Below are positions 9,833 to 19,932 of a DNA stretch of 64,000 bases, piece after piece. Where the stretch lies: positions 1-64,000 of the forward strand of contig NZ_LWQU01000152.1 in the NCBI RefSeq assembly GCF_001650635.1. Direction: 5' to 3'. Every line of letters begins with the position of its first letter. Position 1 is the first letter of the stretch. The notes beneath the pieces were generated by a model that saw nothing but the letters and a program-made list of their open reading frames with translations, ran no database searches and was not told the origin of the DNA. The stretch is from Magnetospirillum moscoviense. GTDB taxonomy: Bacteria > Pseudomonadota > Alphaproteobacteria > Rhodospirillales > Magnetospirillaceae. The translations under genes were made by a program, and so were the position numbers.

Positions 9833-12788
9833 CCGTCGCGGCGGGCAGCGTGAACAGGAAGGTGCTGCCCTGGCCGGGCGTCGATTCGATCCAGATCCTG
9901 CCGCCATGGTGCTGGACGATCTTGCGGCAGACCGCCAGCCCAATGCCGGTTCCCTCGACGGTGTCGTTTTGCACCAGACGCTGGAAGATCCAAAACGCCC
10001 GCTCGCGGTCTTCGGCGGCAATGCCCATGCCGTTATCGGCGACACTGACCTGCCAGAAGCCGTCGCCGACCTCTTCCCACGCCACATCGATGACCGGCGC
10101 CCGATCGGGTGAGCGATACTTGATGGCGTTGCCGATCAGGTTCTGGAACAGCCGCGTCAGCTCGATATGGTCGCCAGCCACTTCGGCAGGCCGATCGGGG
10201 AGCGCGATCCGCGCCTGGCCTTCGTTGATGGCCGGCGCCAGATTTTCCATGGCGTCGGCCAAGGGCGCGGCCAGACTGATCGGCTGGAGCTTGCCGTCGC
10301 CACGCCCGACGCGGGAATATTCCAACAGGGCCAGGATCAGCGCATCCATTCGCTTGGCGCCGCCGACGGCGAAATTCAGGAAATCCCTGATGTCGGCCGG
10401 CAGGTCGGGGCCCAACTTGCGTTCGACCAGGGCCAGATAGCTGCTGATCATCCGCAAGGGCTGGCGCAAATCGTGGCTGGCGACATAGGCGAATTGTTCA
10501 AGCTCGGCATTGGACCGGGCTAGATCGTCCATGGCCTTCTCGATGGCGCGGGCGGCCGAGCGTTGTTCGGTGATATCGCGGGAAAACACGGCGACCTGAC
10601 GCACCTTGCCACGATCGTCGGCGACCGGATGGATCCGATTGTCGAAGATTCTTCCCTGCCGCTCGTCAATGACGTGCTGCGGCTGGCCGCTGGTCCACAC
10701 CTGGTCCAGAAGCTGCCGACGCGAATCCGCCAGGGATTGCGGCAACAGCGCGAAGAAGTTGGTTCCGATCAGGTCCTTTGGGGCCTTGCCGAATCTGGCG
10801 GCCAGGGATTCGTTGACCGCCAGCAGGTTGCCGTCGCGGTCGAACAGCATGGCTGCGTCGATGGTGGCGTTCATCAATGCCTTGGCCAGGGCCTCGCTTT
10901 CCTGCAAGGTCTGCTCGGCCCGCTTGCGCATGATAATACCGGCCAGGGTGTCGGCGAACATCTCGAGGAAGCGCTGTTCCTTGGCGTCTTGGCGATGTCC
11001 AGGGGCGACATAGGTGTTCAACACCCCCAGCACCCTGCCTTCGGCTTGAATCGGCACGCAATAATGGCCGTGATCGTCCATGCCGTCGAAACCGAAGGTG
11101 TGCCGATGGTCGACGTGATCGGCGAACACCACAGATCCGGTCGCCGCCGTGCCGCACAGGCATTGGCCGATGGCGACGCGTTGGCAACCTTGGCAGATTT
11201 GATCGGGCAGATTGCGTTGGGCGACCATCGTCAACCATCCGCCGTCACGGACGAACACCGCGCCGCGCGCCTCGAGCGACAGCCAGGGCAAATCCAGCAA
11301 CTCGGCCAACGCCGCATCCAGCACCTCGGCCAAGGACCGCCCGCCCAGGGAATGGCGCAAGCAATTGGCCAGCGCTTCGGTGGTGGCAAGGTTCCATTCC
11401 ATCATCGCCTGGGCGGCGCGGCGTTCGCTGATGTCGCGGAAAATGTTGACCGCGCCGACGATTCGGCCCCGCTCGATCAACGGCGCGGTGGAATATTCGA
11501 CGGGAAAATTACTGCCGTCGGCGCGCCAATAGACCTCGTCCTCGACGCGCAGCACCAGACTGCCGCTCTTGTGGTCCATCACCTGTCGGATGGGACAATC
11601 CTCGATCAGGTAAGGGGTGCCGTCGGCGTGGTGATGGTGGGTCTGCTCGTGCAGGACTTGGCCGATCCCGAAATCGTCGGCCCAGCCCAGCATCCGCCGG
11701 GCGCCGGCGTTGATGAAGGTGACCTTGCCGTCCAGGTCGATGCCGCAAATGCCGTCGCCCACCGAGGCCAGTACCAGGTCGCTGCGACGCCGGGCTTCAT
11801 CGGCGTCGATCCGCGAACGCACCAGCTCCATCATGGTGCGCTGGATGACCAGGCTGGCCCCCACCGACGCCACCAGGAAGACGATCGCCAGACCGACCAG
11901 ATAGTTGGCCTCGCGGCGCCAGCCGGCCAGATAGTCCTTGGACGAAACGCCGACGACCAGGTGAAGCGGCCAATGGGCCACTTTGCGGTAGAAGAAGATG
12001 CGCGTCAGGCCATCGACCCCCGACACCGTCTCGTAATATTGCGGCGGGGCGTTGGTCGCGACCAGATCACGCAGGGCCTGAGACGGCGTGTTGATCCCGC
12101 TGGTCGGCCCGCTCAGCGGCGAGTGTCGCGCCACCAACGTCAAGCGATCGTTCCACAGCCCGACACTGCCATTCTCGCCGATGTCGATCGACGCGAACAT
12201 CCGCGCAAGCGATTCGACGGTCAAAGCGACGTGGACGGTGCCGGCGAACTTGCCGTTCACCGGCAGTCGTGGGCGGGCCAGGATGATCATCGGCGCCGAG
12301 ACCAGCCGCCCGACGATGGGCGACGAAATGTAAAGGCCTTGTTCCGGATGGTCGCGGGGGGTGATGAAATGCTCGCGGTCGGCGATGCTGATGCGGGGGT
12401 TGGGGCCGGCATTGGTCACCGCATGGACGACGATGCCGTTGGAATCGATGACCCTAAGGCCCAAAGCCTCGGGCAGGCGGGCATCGTGACGGGCGAGAAA
12501 GTGGTCGAGCGCGGCGCGGTCGATGCCACCGGCCACTTCCTGGCGGTGAATCTCGTCGATCACCGCCAGCAAGGTCAGATCGACCTTTTCGATGAACCGG
12601 GCCATGTTCTCTTCGAGAACCCGGCCGTAATTGTCGGCGATCAGAATCGCCTTGGTGCGTTCATGCTGGTGGTTCCAGCTCAGAACCATGCCGACCAGGC
12701 CGAACACCAGCAGATTGAGCAGCACGACGACGCCAAGAAGCCGGGCAAACCCTGGCAACACGCCATTCCTGTCCATTGACACGACCAT
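9807..12788 (-). CDS. membrane sensor histidine kinase (Cache-PAS-GAF-PAS-HisKA-HATPase)
   Basis: 993 residues. Order: membrane helix (~15-37), periplasmic double-Cache-type domain (~45-290), membrane helix (~300-322), PAS (~340-455), GAF (~470-625), PAS (~640-750), HisKA with FAYVASHDLRQPLRMISSYL (His in SHDLRQ), and HATPase with NLIGNAIKYRS, VADNGMGI and GTGIGLAVCRKIV. The GAF domain contains a cysteine group CQGCQRVAIGQCLCG. Start at 12788 is supported by an AGGGG six bases upstream. The catalytic half closely resembles that of the kinase at 50232. No response regulator with a complete receiver is adjacent; the degenerate receiver gene converges on it and overlaps its 3' end. Confidence 0.9.
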   Translation of the reverse strand: MVVSMDRNGVLPGFARLLGVVVLLNLLVFGLVGMVLSWNHQHERTKAILIADNYGRVLEENMARFIEKVDLTLLAVIDEIHRQEVAGGIDRAALDHFLARHDARLPEALGLRVIDSNGIVVHAVTNAGPNPRISIADREHFITPRDHPEQGLYISSPIVGRLVSAPMIILARPRLPVNGKFAGTVHVALTVESLARMFASIDIGENGSVGLWNDRLTLVARHSPLSGPTSGINTPSQALRDLVATNAPPQYYETVSGVDGLTRIFFYRKVAHWPLHLVVGVSSKDYLAGWRREANYLVGLAIVFLVASVGASLVIQRTMMELVRSRIDADEARRRSDLVLASVGDGICGIDLDGKVTFINAGARRMLGWADDFGIGQVLHEQTHHHHADGTPYLIEDCPIRQVMDHKSGSLVLRVEDEVYWRADGSNFPVEYSTAPLIERGRIVGAVNIFRDISERRAAQAMMEWNLATTEALANCLRHSLGGRSLAEVLDAALAELLDLPWLSLEARGAVFVRDGGWLTMVAQRNLPDQICQGCQRVAIGQCLCGTAATGSVVFADHVDHRHTFGFDGMDDHGHYCVPIQAEGRVLGVLNTYVAPGHRQDAKEQRFLEMFADTLAGIIMRKRAEQTLQESEALAKALMNATIDAAMLFDRDGNLLAVNESLAARFGKAPKDLIGTNFFALLPQSLADSRRQLLDQVWTSGQPQHVIDERQGRIFDNRIHPVADDRGKVRQVAVFSRDITEQRSAARAIEKAMDDLARSNAELEQFAYVASHDLRQPLRMISSYLALVERKLGPDLPADIRDFLNFAVGGAKRMDALILALLEYSRVGRGDGKLQPISLAAPLADAMENLAPAINEGQARIALPDRPAEVAGDHIELTRLFQNLIGNAIKYRSPDRAPVIDVAWEEVGDGFWQVSVADNGMGIAAEDRERAFWIFQRLVQNDTVEGTGIGLAVCRKIVQHHGGRIWIESTPGQGSTFLFTLPAATVRPPEQAG

Positions 12789-12868
12789 TCGCGCCCCTGT
12801 GAGCTAGGCTGGCCCCGACACCCTTTGGTATAATAGACCAAGGTATCGGGACCGACAAGACACTCGGG

Positions 12869-15508
12869 CTAGACCTTGGCGGACTTCTTGGCCGGGGTCT
12901 TCTTGGCGGCGGCTTTCTTGGCCGGGGCCTTCTTGGCTGGGGCCTTCTTCGCCGGGGCGGTCTCGGCCTTGGGCGCGGCGGCCTTGGCCTTGCGGCCTGT
13001 CTTCTTGGCCGGCGCCTTGGCCGCCTTGGCGGCGATCAACGGCAATGCCGCTTCCAGCGTCACCGTCAGCGGATCGGTTCCCTTGGGCAAGGTGGCGTGG
13101 ATGCCGTCGCGGCTGACATAGGGGCCATAGCGCCCTTCATGCACCGTCACCGGCTTGCCGTCATGCTCGCCCAGGGTGCGCAACGGGCCGGCGGCCTTGC
13201 CGCGCGCCTGGGACAACAGTTCCATGGCGCGGTTCATGCCGATTGTCAGCACGTCGTCGTCCTTGGTCAGCGACTTGTAGACGCCGTCATGCAGCAGATA
13301 GGGACCGAAACGGCCGACACCGGCGGCGATAGCCTTGCCGGTCTCGGGGTGGGTGCCGACCGGACGCGGCAGATCCAGAAGCTTCAGGCCGATCTCCAGG
13401 CCGACATCGGCCGGTTCCAGCCCCTTATAGAGCGACACCCGCTTGGGCTTGGCTCCGTCGCCGCGCTGGGCGTACCAGCCATAAGGACCCTTGCGCAGGG
13501 TGATGATCTCGCCGGTGGCCGGGTCGGTACCCAGTTCGCGGGTGGTGTCGCCGCCCTCGGGCGCGCCGTCGCCGTCGGTGCCCACGGTCAGCGGTCGGGT
13601 GAAGCGGCATTCGGGATAGCTGGAACAGCCGATGAAGGCGCCGAACTTGCCCAGCTTCAACGACAGCCGACCGGAATTGCAGCCCGGGCACAGGCGCGGA
13701 TCGTGGCCGCCCGGCTGTTCGGGGAAGAAGTGCGGCCCCAATTCGCGGTCCAGCGTCTCGATGACTTCCGAGACGCGCAGTTCCTTGGTGCCCTCGACGG
13801 CGCCCAGGAAGTCGCGCCAGAACGCCTCGAGCACCTTGCGCCAGTCGATCTTGCCGTCGGACACCTCGTCCAACTGATTTTCCAGATCGGCGGTGAAATT
13901 ATATTCGACATAGCGGCCGAAATAGCTTTCCAGGAAGGCGGTGACCAGGCGGCCGCGATCTTCCGGGATGAACCGACGCTGGTCCAGACGGACGTAATTG
14001 CGTTCCTGCAGCACCGTCAGGATCGAGGCATAGGTCGAGGGCCGACCGATGCCCAGCTCCTCCAGGCGCTTGACCAGGCTGGCTTCGGAATAGCGCGGCG
14101 GCGGCTGGGTGAAATGCTGTTCGGGAGTGACCTTCTGGCGGCTCATCGCCTCGCCTTCGGACACGTCGGGCAGCAGCCGCTCGGACTCGTCCTCGTCGGG
14201 GCTGGCGGGCGCGTCGTCGCGATCCTCGCGGTAGACCTTCAAGAAGCCCTCGAACACCACCACCGATCCGGTGGCGCGAAGCACGGTCTTCTTGCCCTCG
14301 CCGGCGATGTCCACCGCCACCTGATCCAGCTCGGCCGCGGCCATCTGGCTGGCGACGGTGCGCTTCCAGATCAGTTCGTACAGGCGCAGCTGGTCACGGT
14401 CGAGATACTTCGCCACCTGATCGGGCCGGCGGAACATGTCGGTCGGACGGATACATTCGTGCGCTTCCTGGGCGTTCTTGGCCTTGGCCTTGTAAAGCCG
14501 GGGCGAGGCCGGCACATAGGCCTTGCCGAAATCCTTGCCGATCAGGTCGCGGGCCGCCGCGATCGCCTCGGCGGCCATCTGCACGCCGTCGGTACGCATA
14601 TAGGTGATCAGACCGACGGTCTCGCCGCCGATATCGACGCCTTCATACAGGCGCTGGGCCAATTGCATGGTGCGGCTGGCGCCCAAATGCAGCTTGCGGC
14701 TGGCTTCCTGCTGCAGGGTCGAGGTGGTGAAGGGCGCATAGGGGTTGCGCTTGGCCTTCTTGCGCTCGACCTTGTCGATCTGGAAACGGTCGGACTCGAT
14801 GGCCAGCTTGGCCGACTGGGCCGCCGCCTCGTCGCCCAGCGAGAACTTGTCGAGCTTGGCCCCGTTCAGATGGGTCAGGTTGGCGGTCAGGGCCTGGCCC
14901 TTGGCGGTCAGGAAATCCACCGCCACCGACCAATATTCCTGGGTCTTGAAGCGCTCGATCTCGGTCTCGCGCTCGCAGATCAGCCTGAGCGCCACCGACT
15001 GCACGCGGCCGGCCGAACGCGAGCCCGGCAGCTTGCGCCACAGAACCGGCGACAAGGTGAAGCCGACCAGATAATCCAGGGCGCGGCGCGCCAGATAGGC
15101 ATCGACCAGATCCTGGTGGATGTCCCTGGGATTCTTCATGGCGTCCAGGACGGCGGTCTTGGTGATCTCGTTGAACACCACGCGCTTGACGTCCTTGCCC
15201 TTCAGGGCGCCCTTTTCTTCCAGCACCTGGCGGACATGCCACGAAATCGCCTCGCCCTCGCGATCCGGGTCGGTGGCCAGAAACAGTTTGTCGGCCTTCT
15301 TGACGGCGGCGGCGATTTCCTTGATCTGGCGTTCCGACTTGCCGTCGGCCACCCAATCCATGGCGAAGCCGTCATCGGGGCGCACGCTGCCGTCCTTGGC
15401 CGGCAGATCGCGGATATGGCCGTAAGAAGCCAGGACCTGGAAATCAGGGCCGAGATACTTGTTGATGGTCTTGGCCTTGGCAGGCGATTCGACGACGACG
15501 ACCTTCAT
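12869..15508 (-). CDS. topA: DNA topoisomerase I
   Basis: Relaxes negative supercoils by type IA cleavage. 879 residues starting MKVVVVESPAKAKTI, the normal TopA N-terminus; the frame is open further upstream but that part is not conserved. TOPRIM acidic residues are in LATDPDREGEAISW (~77-90) and the catalytic tyrosine is Tyr303 in GLITYMRTDG. One four-cysteine zinc motif (CPGCNSGRLSL...GCSSYPEC) is followed by three short repeat domains of the RFGPYL/RYGPYV type. The last ~45 residues are a lysine/alanine tail with repeated KKAPA units. It follows dprA after 29 bases. Confidence 0.97.
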   Translation of the reverse strand: MKVVVVESPAKAKTINKYLGPDFQVLASYGHIRDLPAKDGSVRPDDGFAMDWVADGKSERQIKEIAAAVKKADKLFLATDPDREGEAISWHVRQVLEEKGALKGKDVKRVVFNEITKTAVLDAMKNPRDIHQDLVDAYLARRALDYLVGFTLSPVLWRKLPGSRSAGRVQSVALRLICERETEIERFKTQEYWSVAVDFLTAKGQALTANLTHLNGAKLDKFSLGDEAAAQSAKLAIESDRFQIDKVERKKAKRNPYAPFTTSTLQQEASRKLHLGASRTMQLAQRLYEGVDIGGETVGLITYMRTDGVQMAAEAIAAARDLIGKDFGKAYVPASPRLYKAKAKNAQEAHECIRPTDMFRRPDQVAKYLDRDQLRLYELIWKRTVASQMAAAELDQVAVDIAGEGKKTVLRATGSVVVFEGFLKVYREDRDDAPASPDEDESERLLPDVSEGEAMSRQKVTPEQHFTQPPPRYSEASLVKRLEELGIGRPSTYASILTVLQERNYVRLDQRRFIPEDRGRLVTAFLESYFGRYVEYNFTADLENQLDEVSDGKIDWRKVLEAFWRDFLGAVEGTKELRVSEVIETLDRELGPHFFPEQPGGHDPRLCPGCNSGRLSLKLGKFGAFIGCSSYPECRFTRPLTVGTDGDGAPEGGDTTRELGTDPATGEIITLRKGPYGWYAQRGDGAKPKRVSLYKGLEPADVGLEIGLKLLDLPRPVGTHPETGKAIAAGVGRFGPYLLHDGVYKSLTKDDDVLTIGMNRAMELLSQARGKAAGPLRTLGEHDGKPVTVHEGRYGPYVSRDGIHATLPKGTDPLTVTLEAALPLIAAKAAKAPAKKTGRKAKAAAPKAETAPAKKAPAKKAPAKKAAAKKTPAKKSAKV

Positions 15509-15537
15509 CCGGCCCCGATCAGGTACGAGAAAATGCT

Positions 15538-16668
15538 TCAGATGCCAGCCAGCAGCGCCACCTGATTTCCAGGCAGGCGCTCCAGGCGACCGGCCAGCTC
15601 GAGTTCGAGCAGGACCAGGGACACCACGGAAGCAGACAATTGGCACTCGCGGATCAGCAAGTCAACCGTCACCGGAGAAGGACCCAAGCTTTCCAGCAAA
15701 AGATTCCGGGCGTGCGCCAGCTCGGATTCGTCGGGAATCGCCGAGGGAATGGCGGCGAACGACACCTTGCGACCCTCGGCCAGCGGCCGGCGCAGCATGT
15801 CGTTCAAGACCGCCAGCACGTCGGCGGTCCCTTCGGTCAGGGTGGCGCCATGGCGGATCAGGTCGTTGGGACCCTGGGCGCGCGGGTCCATGGGATGCCC
15901 CGGAACGGCGAACACCTCGCGGCCCTGGTCGGCGGCCATGCGCGCCGTGATCAGCGACCCCGATTTCAACGAGGCCTCGACCACCACCACGCCTAAGGAC
16001 AGGCCCGAGACGATGCGGTTGCGCCGGGGAAAATGGCTGGCCTGGGGCTGGGTGCCGGGCGGCATTTCCGACACCGCGCAGCCCATGGCGACGATGTCGT
16101 CGTAAAGCCGGGCGTTTTCCGGCGGATAGACCACGTCGATGCCGCCGGCCATCACCGCCACGGTGCCGCCCGACAGCGCGCCTTCGTGGGCGGCGGTGTC
16201 GATGCCGCGCGCCAGCCCCGACGCCACCACCAGCCCGTCGCCGGCCAGTTCGGCCGCCATGCGCCGGGTCAAGCTGCGGCCGTTGACCGAGGCGTTGCGG
16301 GCGCCGACCATCGCCACCATCGGCCGGGTCAGAAGCGAGGCGTTGCCCCGGGCATAAAGGATCGGCGGACCATCGTCGATGGCGGCCAGATAGCGCGGAT
16401 AGCCGGGTTCGCAGGCGGCCAGCACGGTGCAGCCCAGGGCCAGGGCGGCCTCCATCTCGCGCTCGGCGACATCCTTGGGGCAGATGATGATGGGTCGGGC
16501 CCGGCCGCCGCGCTTGGCCAGTTCGGGCAGGGCCGCCAGCGCGGCCGAAGCCGAGCCGAACCGTTCCAGCAGGCGGATGAAGGTGCGCGGCCCGACATTC
16601 TCGCTGCGGATCAGGCGCAGCCAGTCAAGACGCTCTTGCGGCGAAAGGGTTCGTGTCGCCTCGCTCAT
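15538..16668 (-). CDS. dprA: DNA-processing protein DprA
   Basis: Single-stranded DNA-binding protein that loads RecA during natural transformation; also widely conserved in non-competent bacteria. About 376 residues from the ATG at 16668 (MSEATRTLSPQERLDWLRLI). The Rossmann-like core is visible as VAMVGARNASVNGRSLTRR, ASGLARGIDTAAHEGAL and AVMAGGIDVVYPPEN, followed by the RNRIVSGLSLGVVVVEA segment and a C-terminal winged-helix-like region. It precedes topA in the same direction, an arrangement common in alphaproteobacteria. Confidence 0.95.
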   Translation of the reverse strand: MSEATRTLSPQERLDWLRLIRSENVGPRTFIRLLERFGSASAALAALPELAKRGGRARPIIICPKDVAEREMEAALALGCTVLAACEPGYPRYLAAIDDGPPILYARGNASLLTRPMVAMVGARNASVNGRSLTRRMAAELAGDGLVVASGLARGIDTAAHEGALSGGTVAVMAGGIDVVYPPENARLYDDIVAMGCAVSEMPPGTQPQASHFPRRNRIVSGLSLGVVVVEASLKSGSLITARMAADQGREVFAVPGHPMDPRAQGPNDLIRHGATLTEGTADVLAVLNDMLRRPLAEGRKVSFAAIPSAIPDESELAHARNLLLESLGPSPVTVDLLIRECQLSASVVSLVLLELELAGRLERLPGNQVALLAGI

Positions 16669-16693
16669 GGCGCGCAGAGTGGGCCATTGCATG

Positions 16694-16737
16694 CAAGGCG
16701 TCAATGGGGTTGGGGTTGGGCTTGATCGCGACGCCAC
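16694..16737 (+). other. G-rich hairpin between dprA and the PaiB-like gene
   Basis: GGCGTC at 16697-16702 pairs with GACGCC at 16730-16735, enclosing a loop with GGGGTTGGGGTTGGG at 16706-16720 (three G-runs). It lies in the divergent space before the PaiB-like gene. The structure could be a weak hairpin or contribute to an intermolecular quadruplex; no function can be assigned. Confidence 0.4.
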
Positions 16738-16777
16738 CGGTGAGGCAATGTCGAGACGCAGTCAAGAAGGCCAAGCC

Positions 16778-17407
16778 ATGTACACCCCCGCCCCGTTCCG
16801 CCAGGACGACCTGACCGTTCAACACGATTTCATCCGACGGTCGCGACTGGCCGTCATCGTGGTCTCGGATGGCGACACCCTGGATGCCAACCACGTTCCG
16901 GTGCTTCTGGATGCCGAGGACGGCCCTTATGGGACCCTTGTCGGGCATCTCGCCCGCGCCAATCCGCAAGCCCGTCCACGGACCGAGGCGATCCGGGCAT
17001 TGGCGGTGTTCAGCGGGCCGGATGCCTATGTCTCGCCCGGCTGGTATCCCAGCAAGCAGGCCACCGGCAAGGCGGTGCCGACCTGGAACTATGTCGCCGT
17101 GCACGCCCACGGCCGGCTGGAACTGATCGAGGATGCCGCCGCCAAGCGCGCCATCGTCGCCCGGCTGTCCGAGCTCCACGAGGCCGGGCGGCCCACCCCG
17201 TGGCGGATCGAGGACGCGCCGCCGGATTTCATCGACGCGCAATTGGCGGCCATCGTCGGCTTTCGCCTGCGGATCGAACGGCTGGAAGGCAAATGGAAGC
17301 TTAGCCAGAACCGCCCGCCCGAGGACCGGGCCGGCGTGACCGCCGCCCTGGCCGACGGCGGCGCGGCCGAAAGGGCGGTGGCAGAGTTGATGGCCGGGAC
17401 CGACTGA
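16778..17407 (+). CDS. PaiB-like FMN-binding protein
   Basis: 209 residues from the ATG at 16778 (MYTPAPFRQDDL). The sequence matches the PaiB/FMN-binding split-barrel family: MYTPxxF at the N-terminus, HVPVLLDAEDGPYGTLVGHLARANPQ, the YVSPGWYPSKQATGKAVPTWNY core, and KLSQNRPPEDRAGV near the C-terminus. Bacillus PaiB was described as a negative regulator of sporulation and protease genes, but most members are simply flavin-binding proteins of unknown role. Monocistronic, divergent from dprA. Its stop lies three bases before the convergent glgP stop. Confidence 0.88.
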   Translation: MYTPAPFRQDDLTVQHDFIRRSRLAVIVVSDGDTLDANHVPVLLDAEDGPYGTLVGHLARANPQARPRTEAIRALAVFSGPDAYVSPGWYPSKQATGKAVPTWNYVAVHAHGRLELIEDAAAKRAIVARLSELHEAGRPTPWRIEDAPPDFIDAQLAAIVGFRLRIERLEGKWKLSQNRPPEDRAGVTAALADGGAAERAVAELMAGTD

Positions 17408-17410
17408 ACC

Positions 17411-19870
17411 CTACTCGACCTTTACGTTCCAGATCTCGCGGGCATATTCGGCCACGGTGCGGTCCGACGAGAACTTGCCCATGCGGGCGACGTTCAAGAT
17501 CGCCCGGCGGTTCCATTCGTCGGTGTCGCGGTACAGTTGGTCGACCCGCTCCTGCGCCGCCAGATAAAGCGGGAAGTCGGCGGTCAGCAGGTAATGGTCG
17601 CCATGGGTCAGCACATCGACGATCCCCTGGAACCGGTCGGGCTGGTCGGGCGAGAAATAGCCCGACGAAATCAGCTCGATGGCCTTCTTCAGGCATTCAT
17701 TGGCATTGATCGCCGGGACCGGGTCATAGCCATCGATGCGAATACGGGCCACTTCCTGGGCGGTCAGGCCGAACAGGAACATGTTTTCCTCGCCCACTTC
17801 CTCGCATATCTCGACATTGGCACCGTCCCAGGTGCCGATGGTCAGGGCGCCGTTCATGCTCATCTTCATGTTGCCGGTGCCCGAGGCCTCGGTGCCGGCG
17901 GTCGAGATCTGTTCCGACAATTCCGCCGCCGGCATCACCAGCTCGGCGGTCGAGACGTTGTAATTGGGAACGAACACCACCTTCAGCTTGTCGCCGACCA
18001 GAGGGTCGTTGTTGACCACGTCGGCGACGTCGTTCACCAGCTTGATGATCAGCTTGGCCAGGGCATAGCCCGGCGCCGCCTTGCCGCCGATGATGATGGT
18101 GCGCGGCACCAGATCGATCATCGGGTTCGAGCGGATGCGGTTGTAACGGCTGATGACGTGCAACAGGTTCAGCAGTTGGCGCTTGTATTCGTGGATACGC
18201 TTGATCTGCACGTCGAACAGCGAATCGGCGGTCAGGTCGATGCCCAGACGCTGGCCGATGACGTCGGTCAGATGTTCCTTGTTGGCGCGCTTGACGGCGG
18301 CGAACTCGGCCCTGAACCCCTTGTCGGCGGCGAAGGGTTCCAGCTTCTTCAGCTCGTGCAGATGGGTGACCCAGTTGTCGCCGATGGCGCCGGTGATCAG
18401 CTTGGCCAGGCTGGGATTGGCCCCCAGCAGCCAGCGCCTGGGGGTGACGCCGTTGGTCTTGTTGGTGATCTTGCCCGGGCTGAGATGGTCGAAGTCGGAA
18501 AAGATCGTGCTTTTCATCAGGCCGGTATGGATGGCGGCGACGCCGTTGACCTTGTGGCTTCCGACCACCGCCAGATGGGCCATGCGGATGCGGCGCTCGT
18601 CACCCTCGGCCACCACCGAGACGCGGCGCAGCAGCTCGGAATCGCCCGGATGGCGATGGCGGACTTCCTGCAGGAATTCGTGATTGATCTGATAGACGAT
18701 TTCCAGGTGCCGGGGCAGGATGCGGCCGAACAGATCGACCGGCCAGGTCTCCAAGGCTTCCGACATGAGCGTGTGATTAGTATAGGCGCAGCAACGCCGG
18801 GTCAGGCTCCAGGCGCGGTGCCAATCCAGCTGGTGTTCGTCGACCAGCACGCGCTGCAGTTCGGCCACCACCATGGCCGGATGGGTGTCGTTCAATTGGA
18901 TGGCGACCCGCTCGGGCAGCATGTCCCAATTGTCGTGCGACTTGCGGAAACGGGCCAGGATGTCCTGGATCGAGGCGGCGACGAAGAAATATTCCTGCTT
19001 GAAGCGCAGTTCCTTGCCCCGCTCGGTCATGTCGGACGGGTAGAGCACCTTGGACAGGGTCTCGGACTCGTTCTTGTCGCGCACCGCCTCGATGTAATTG
19101 CCGGCGTTGAAATATTTCAGATCGAACTCGCGGGTCGACTTGGCCGACCACAGGCGCAGATTGTTGACGGTCCGCCCGCCATGGCCAGGGATCGGCACGT
19201 CATAGGCCATGGCCATGACCTCTTCGGCGTCCATCCATTGGGCGCGGGTATGGCCCATCACGTCCTTGTAATGGATGACCCGGCCGCCGAAACGGACCGG
19301 ATAGATCACGCCGGGCCGGGCGAATTCCCATGGATTGCCGTAGCGCAGCCAGTTTTCCGGGCTTTCCACCTGCCAGCCATGTTCGACATGCTGGGTGAAC
19401 ATGCCGTAATCGTAGCGGATGCCATAGCCGAAGCCGGCGATGTTGAGGGCCGCCATCGAATCCAGCAGGCAGGCGGCCAGACGGCCCAGGCCGCCATTGC
19501 CCAGCGCCGCTTCCACTTCCCAGCCGACCACTTCGTCGAAATCCAGGCCCAATTGGCCGATGGCTTCCTTGACCTGATCGTAGATGCCCAGACTGATCAT
19601 GGCGTTGGTCAGCGTGCGGCCGATCAGGAATTCCATGCTCATGTAATAGACGCGCTTCTGATCCTGCTCGTAATAGCGGTTCAGTGTCGGCATCCAGCGT
19701 TCGGTGACGCGGTCGCGTACGGCATAGGCGGCCGCCATGAACCAATCGCGCGCGGTGGCGTTGATCGGCTCCTTGCCCACCGAATACAGCAGGTGGCTGG
19801 CGAGCGAGTATTTGATGCTCTCGACGTCGTCGTCGAGGAGCTTGACGACCGGTGGCCCAATACGGCGCAT
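17411..19870 (-). CDS. glgP: glycogen phosphorylase
   Basis: Releases glucose-1-phosphate from glycogen or maltodextrin using pyridoxal phosphate. 819 residues, normal for bacterial enzymes. Diagnostic segments are EVEAALGNGGLGRLAACLLDS in the first quarter, VFVPNYNVSTAELVMPAAEL, and the cofactor-binding TEASGTGNMKMSMNGAL with its Schiff-base lysine in the C-terminal quarter. Last gene of the glgB-glgX-malQ-glgP run, 62 bases after malQ, so degradation and remodelling enzymes are expressed together. No glgA or glgC is in the window. Confidence 0.97.
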   Translation of the reverse strand: MRRIGPPVVKLLDDDVESIKYSLASHLLYSVGKEPINATARDWFMAAAYAVRDRVTERWMPTLNRYYEQDQKRVYYMSMEFLIGRTLTNAMISLGIYDQVKEAIGQLGLDFDEVVGWEVEAALGNGGLGRLAACLLDSMAALNIAGFGYGIRYDYGMFTQHVEHGWQVESPENWLRYGNPWEFARPGVIYPVRFGGRVIHYKDVMGHTRAQWMDAEEVMAMAYDVPIPGHGGRTVNNLRLWSAKSTREFDLKYFNAGNYIEAVRDKNESETLSKVLYPSDMTERGKELRFKQEYFFVAASIQDILARFRKSHDNWDMLPERVAIQLNDTHPAMVVAELQRVLVDEHQLDWHRAWSLTRRCCAYTNHTLMSEALETWPVDLFGRILPRHLEIVYQINHEFLQEVRHRHPGDSELLRRVSVVAEGDERRIRMAHLAVVGSHKVNGVAAIHTGLMKSTIFSDFDHLSPGKITNKTNGVTPRRWLLGANPSLAKLITGAIGDNWVTHLHELKKLEPFAADKGFRAEFAAVKRANKEHLTDVIGQRLGIDLTADSLFDVQIKRIHEYKRQLLNLLHVISRYNRIRSNPMIDLVPRTIIIGGKAAPGYALAKLIIKLVNDVADVVNNDPLVGDKLKVVFVPNYNVSTAELVMPAAELSEQISTAGTEASGTGNMKMSMNGALTIGTWDGANVEICEEVGEENMFLFGLTAQEVARIRIDGYDPVPAINANECLKKAIELISSGYFSPDQPDRFQGIVDVLTHGDHYLLTADFPLYLAAQERVDQLYRDTDEWNRRAILNVARMGKFSSDRTVAEYAREIWNVKVE

Positions 19871-19932
19871 GATCTGCCCTTCCCGCCTAAAGCAATCCCA
19901 AAGAAATGGAGTGGCCTGCCCCTACCCTGCTG

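Noticed and set aside
10563-12779. Long open frames opposite real genes, e.g. 738 residues here, 822 residues at 13097-15565, 834 at 17537-20041, 794 at 28185-30569 and 973 at 59332-62253
   Set aside because: Each lies antisense to a gene with clear family motifs and reads as His/Gln/Gly/Arg-rich sequence with no recognisable domain. High GC content makes stop codons rare on the opposite strand.
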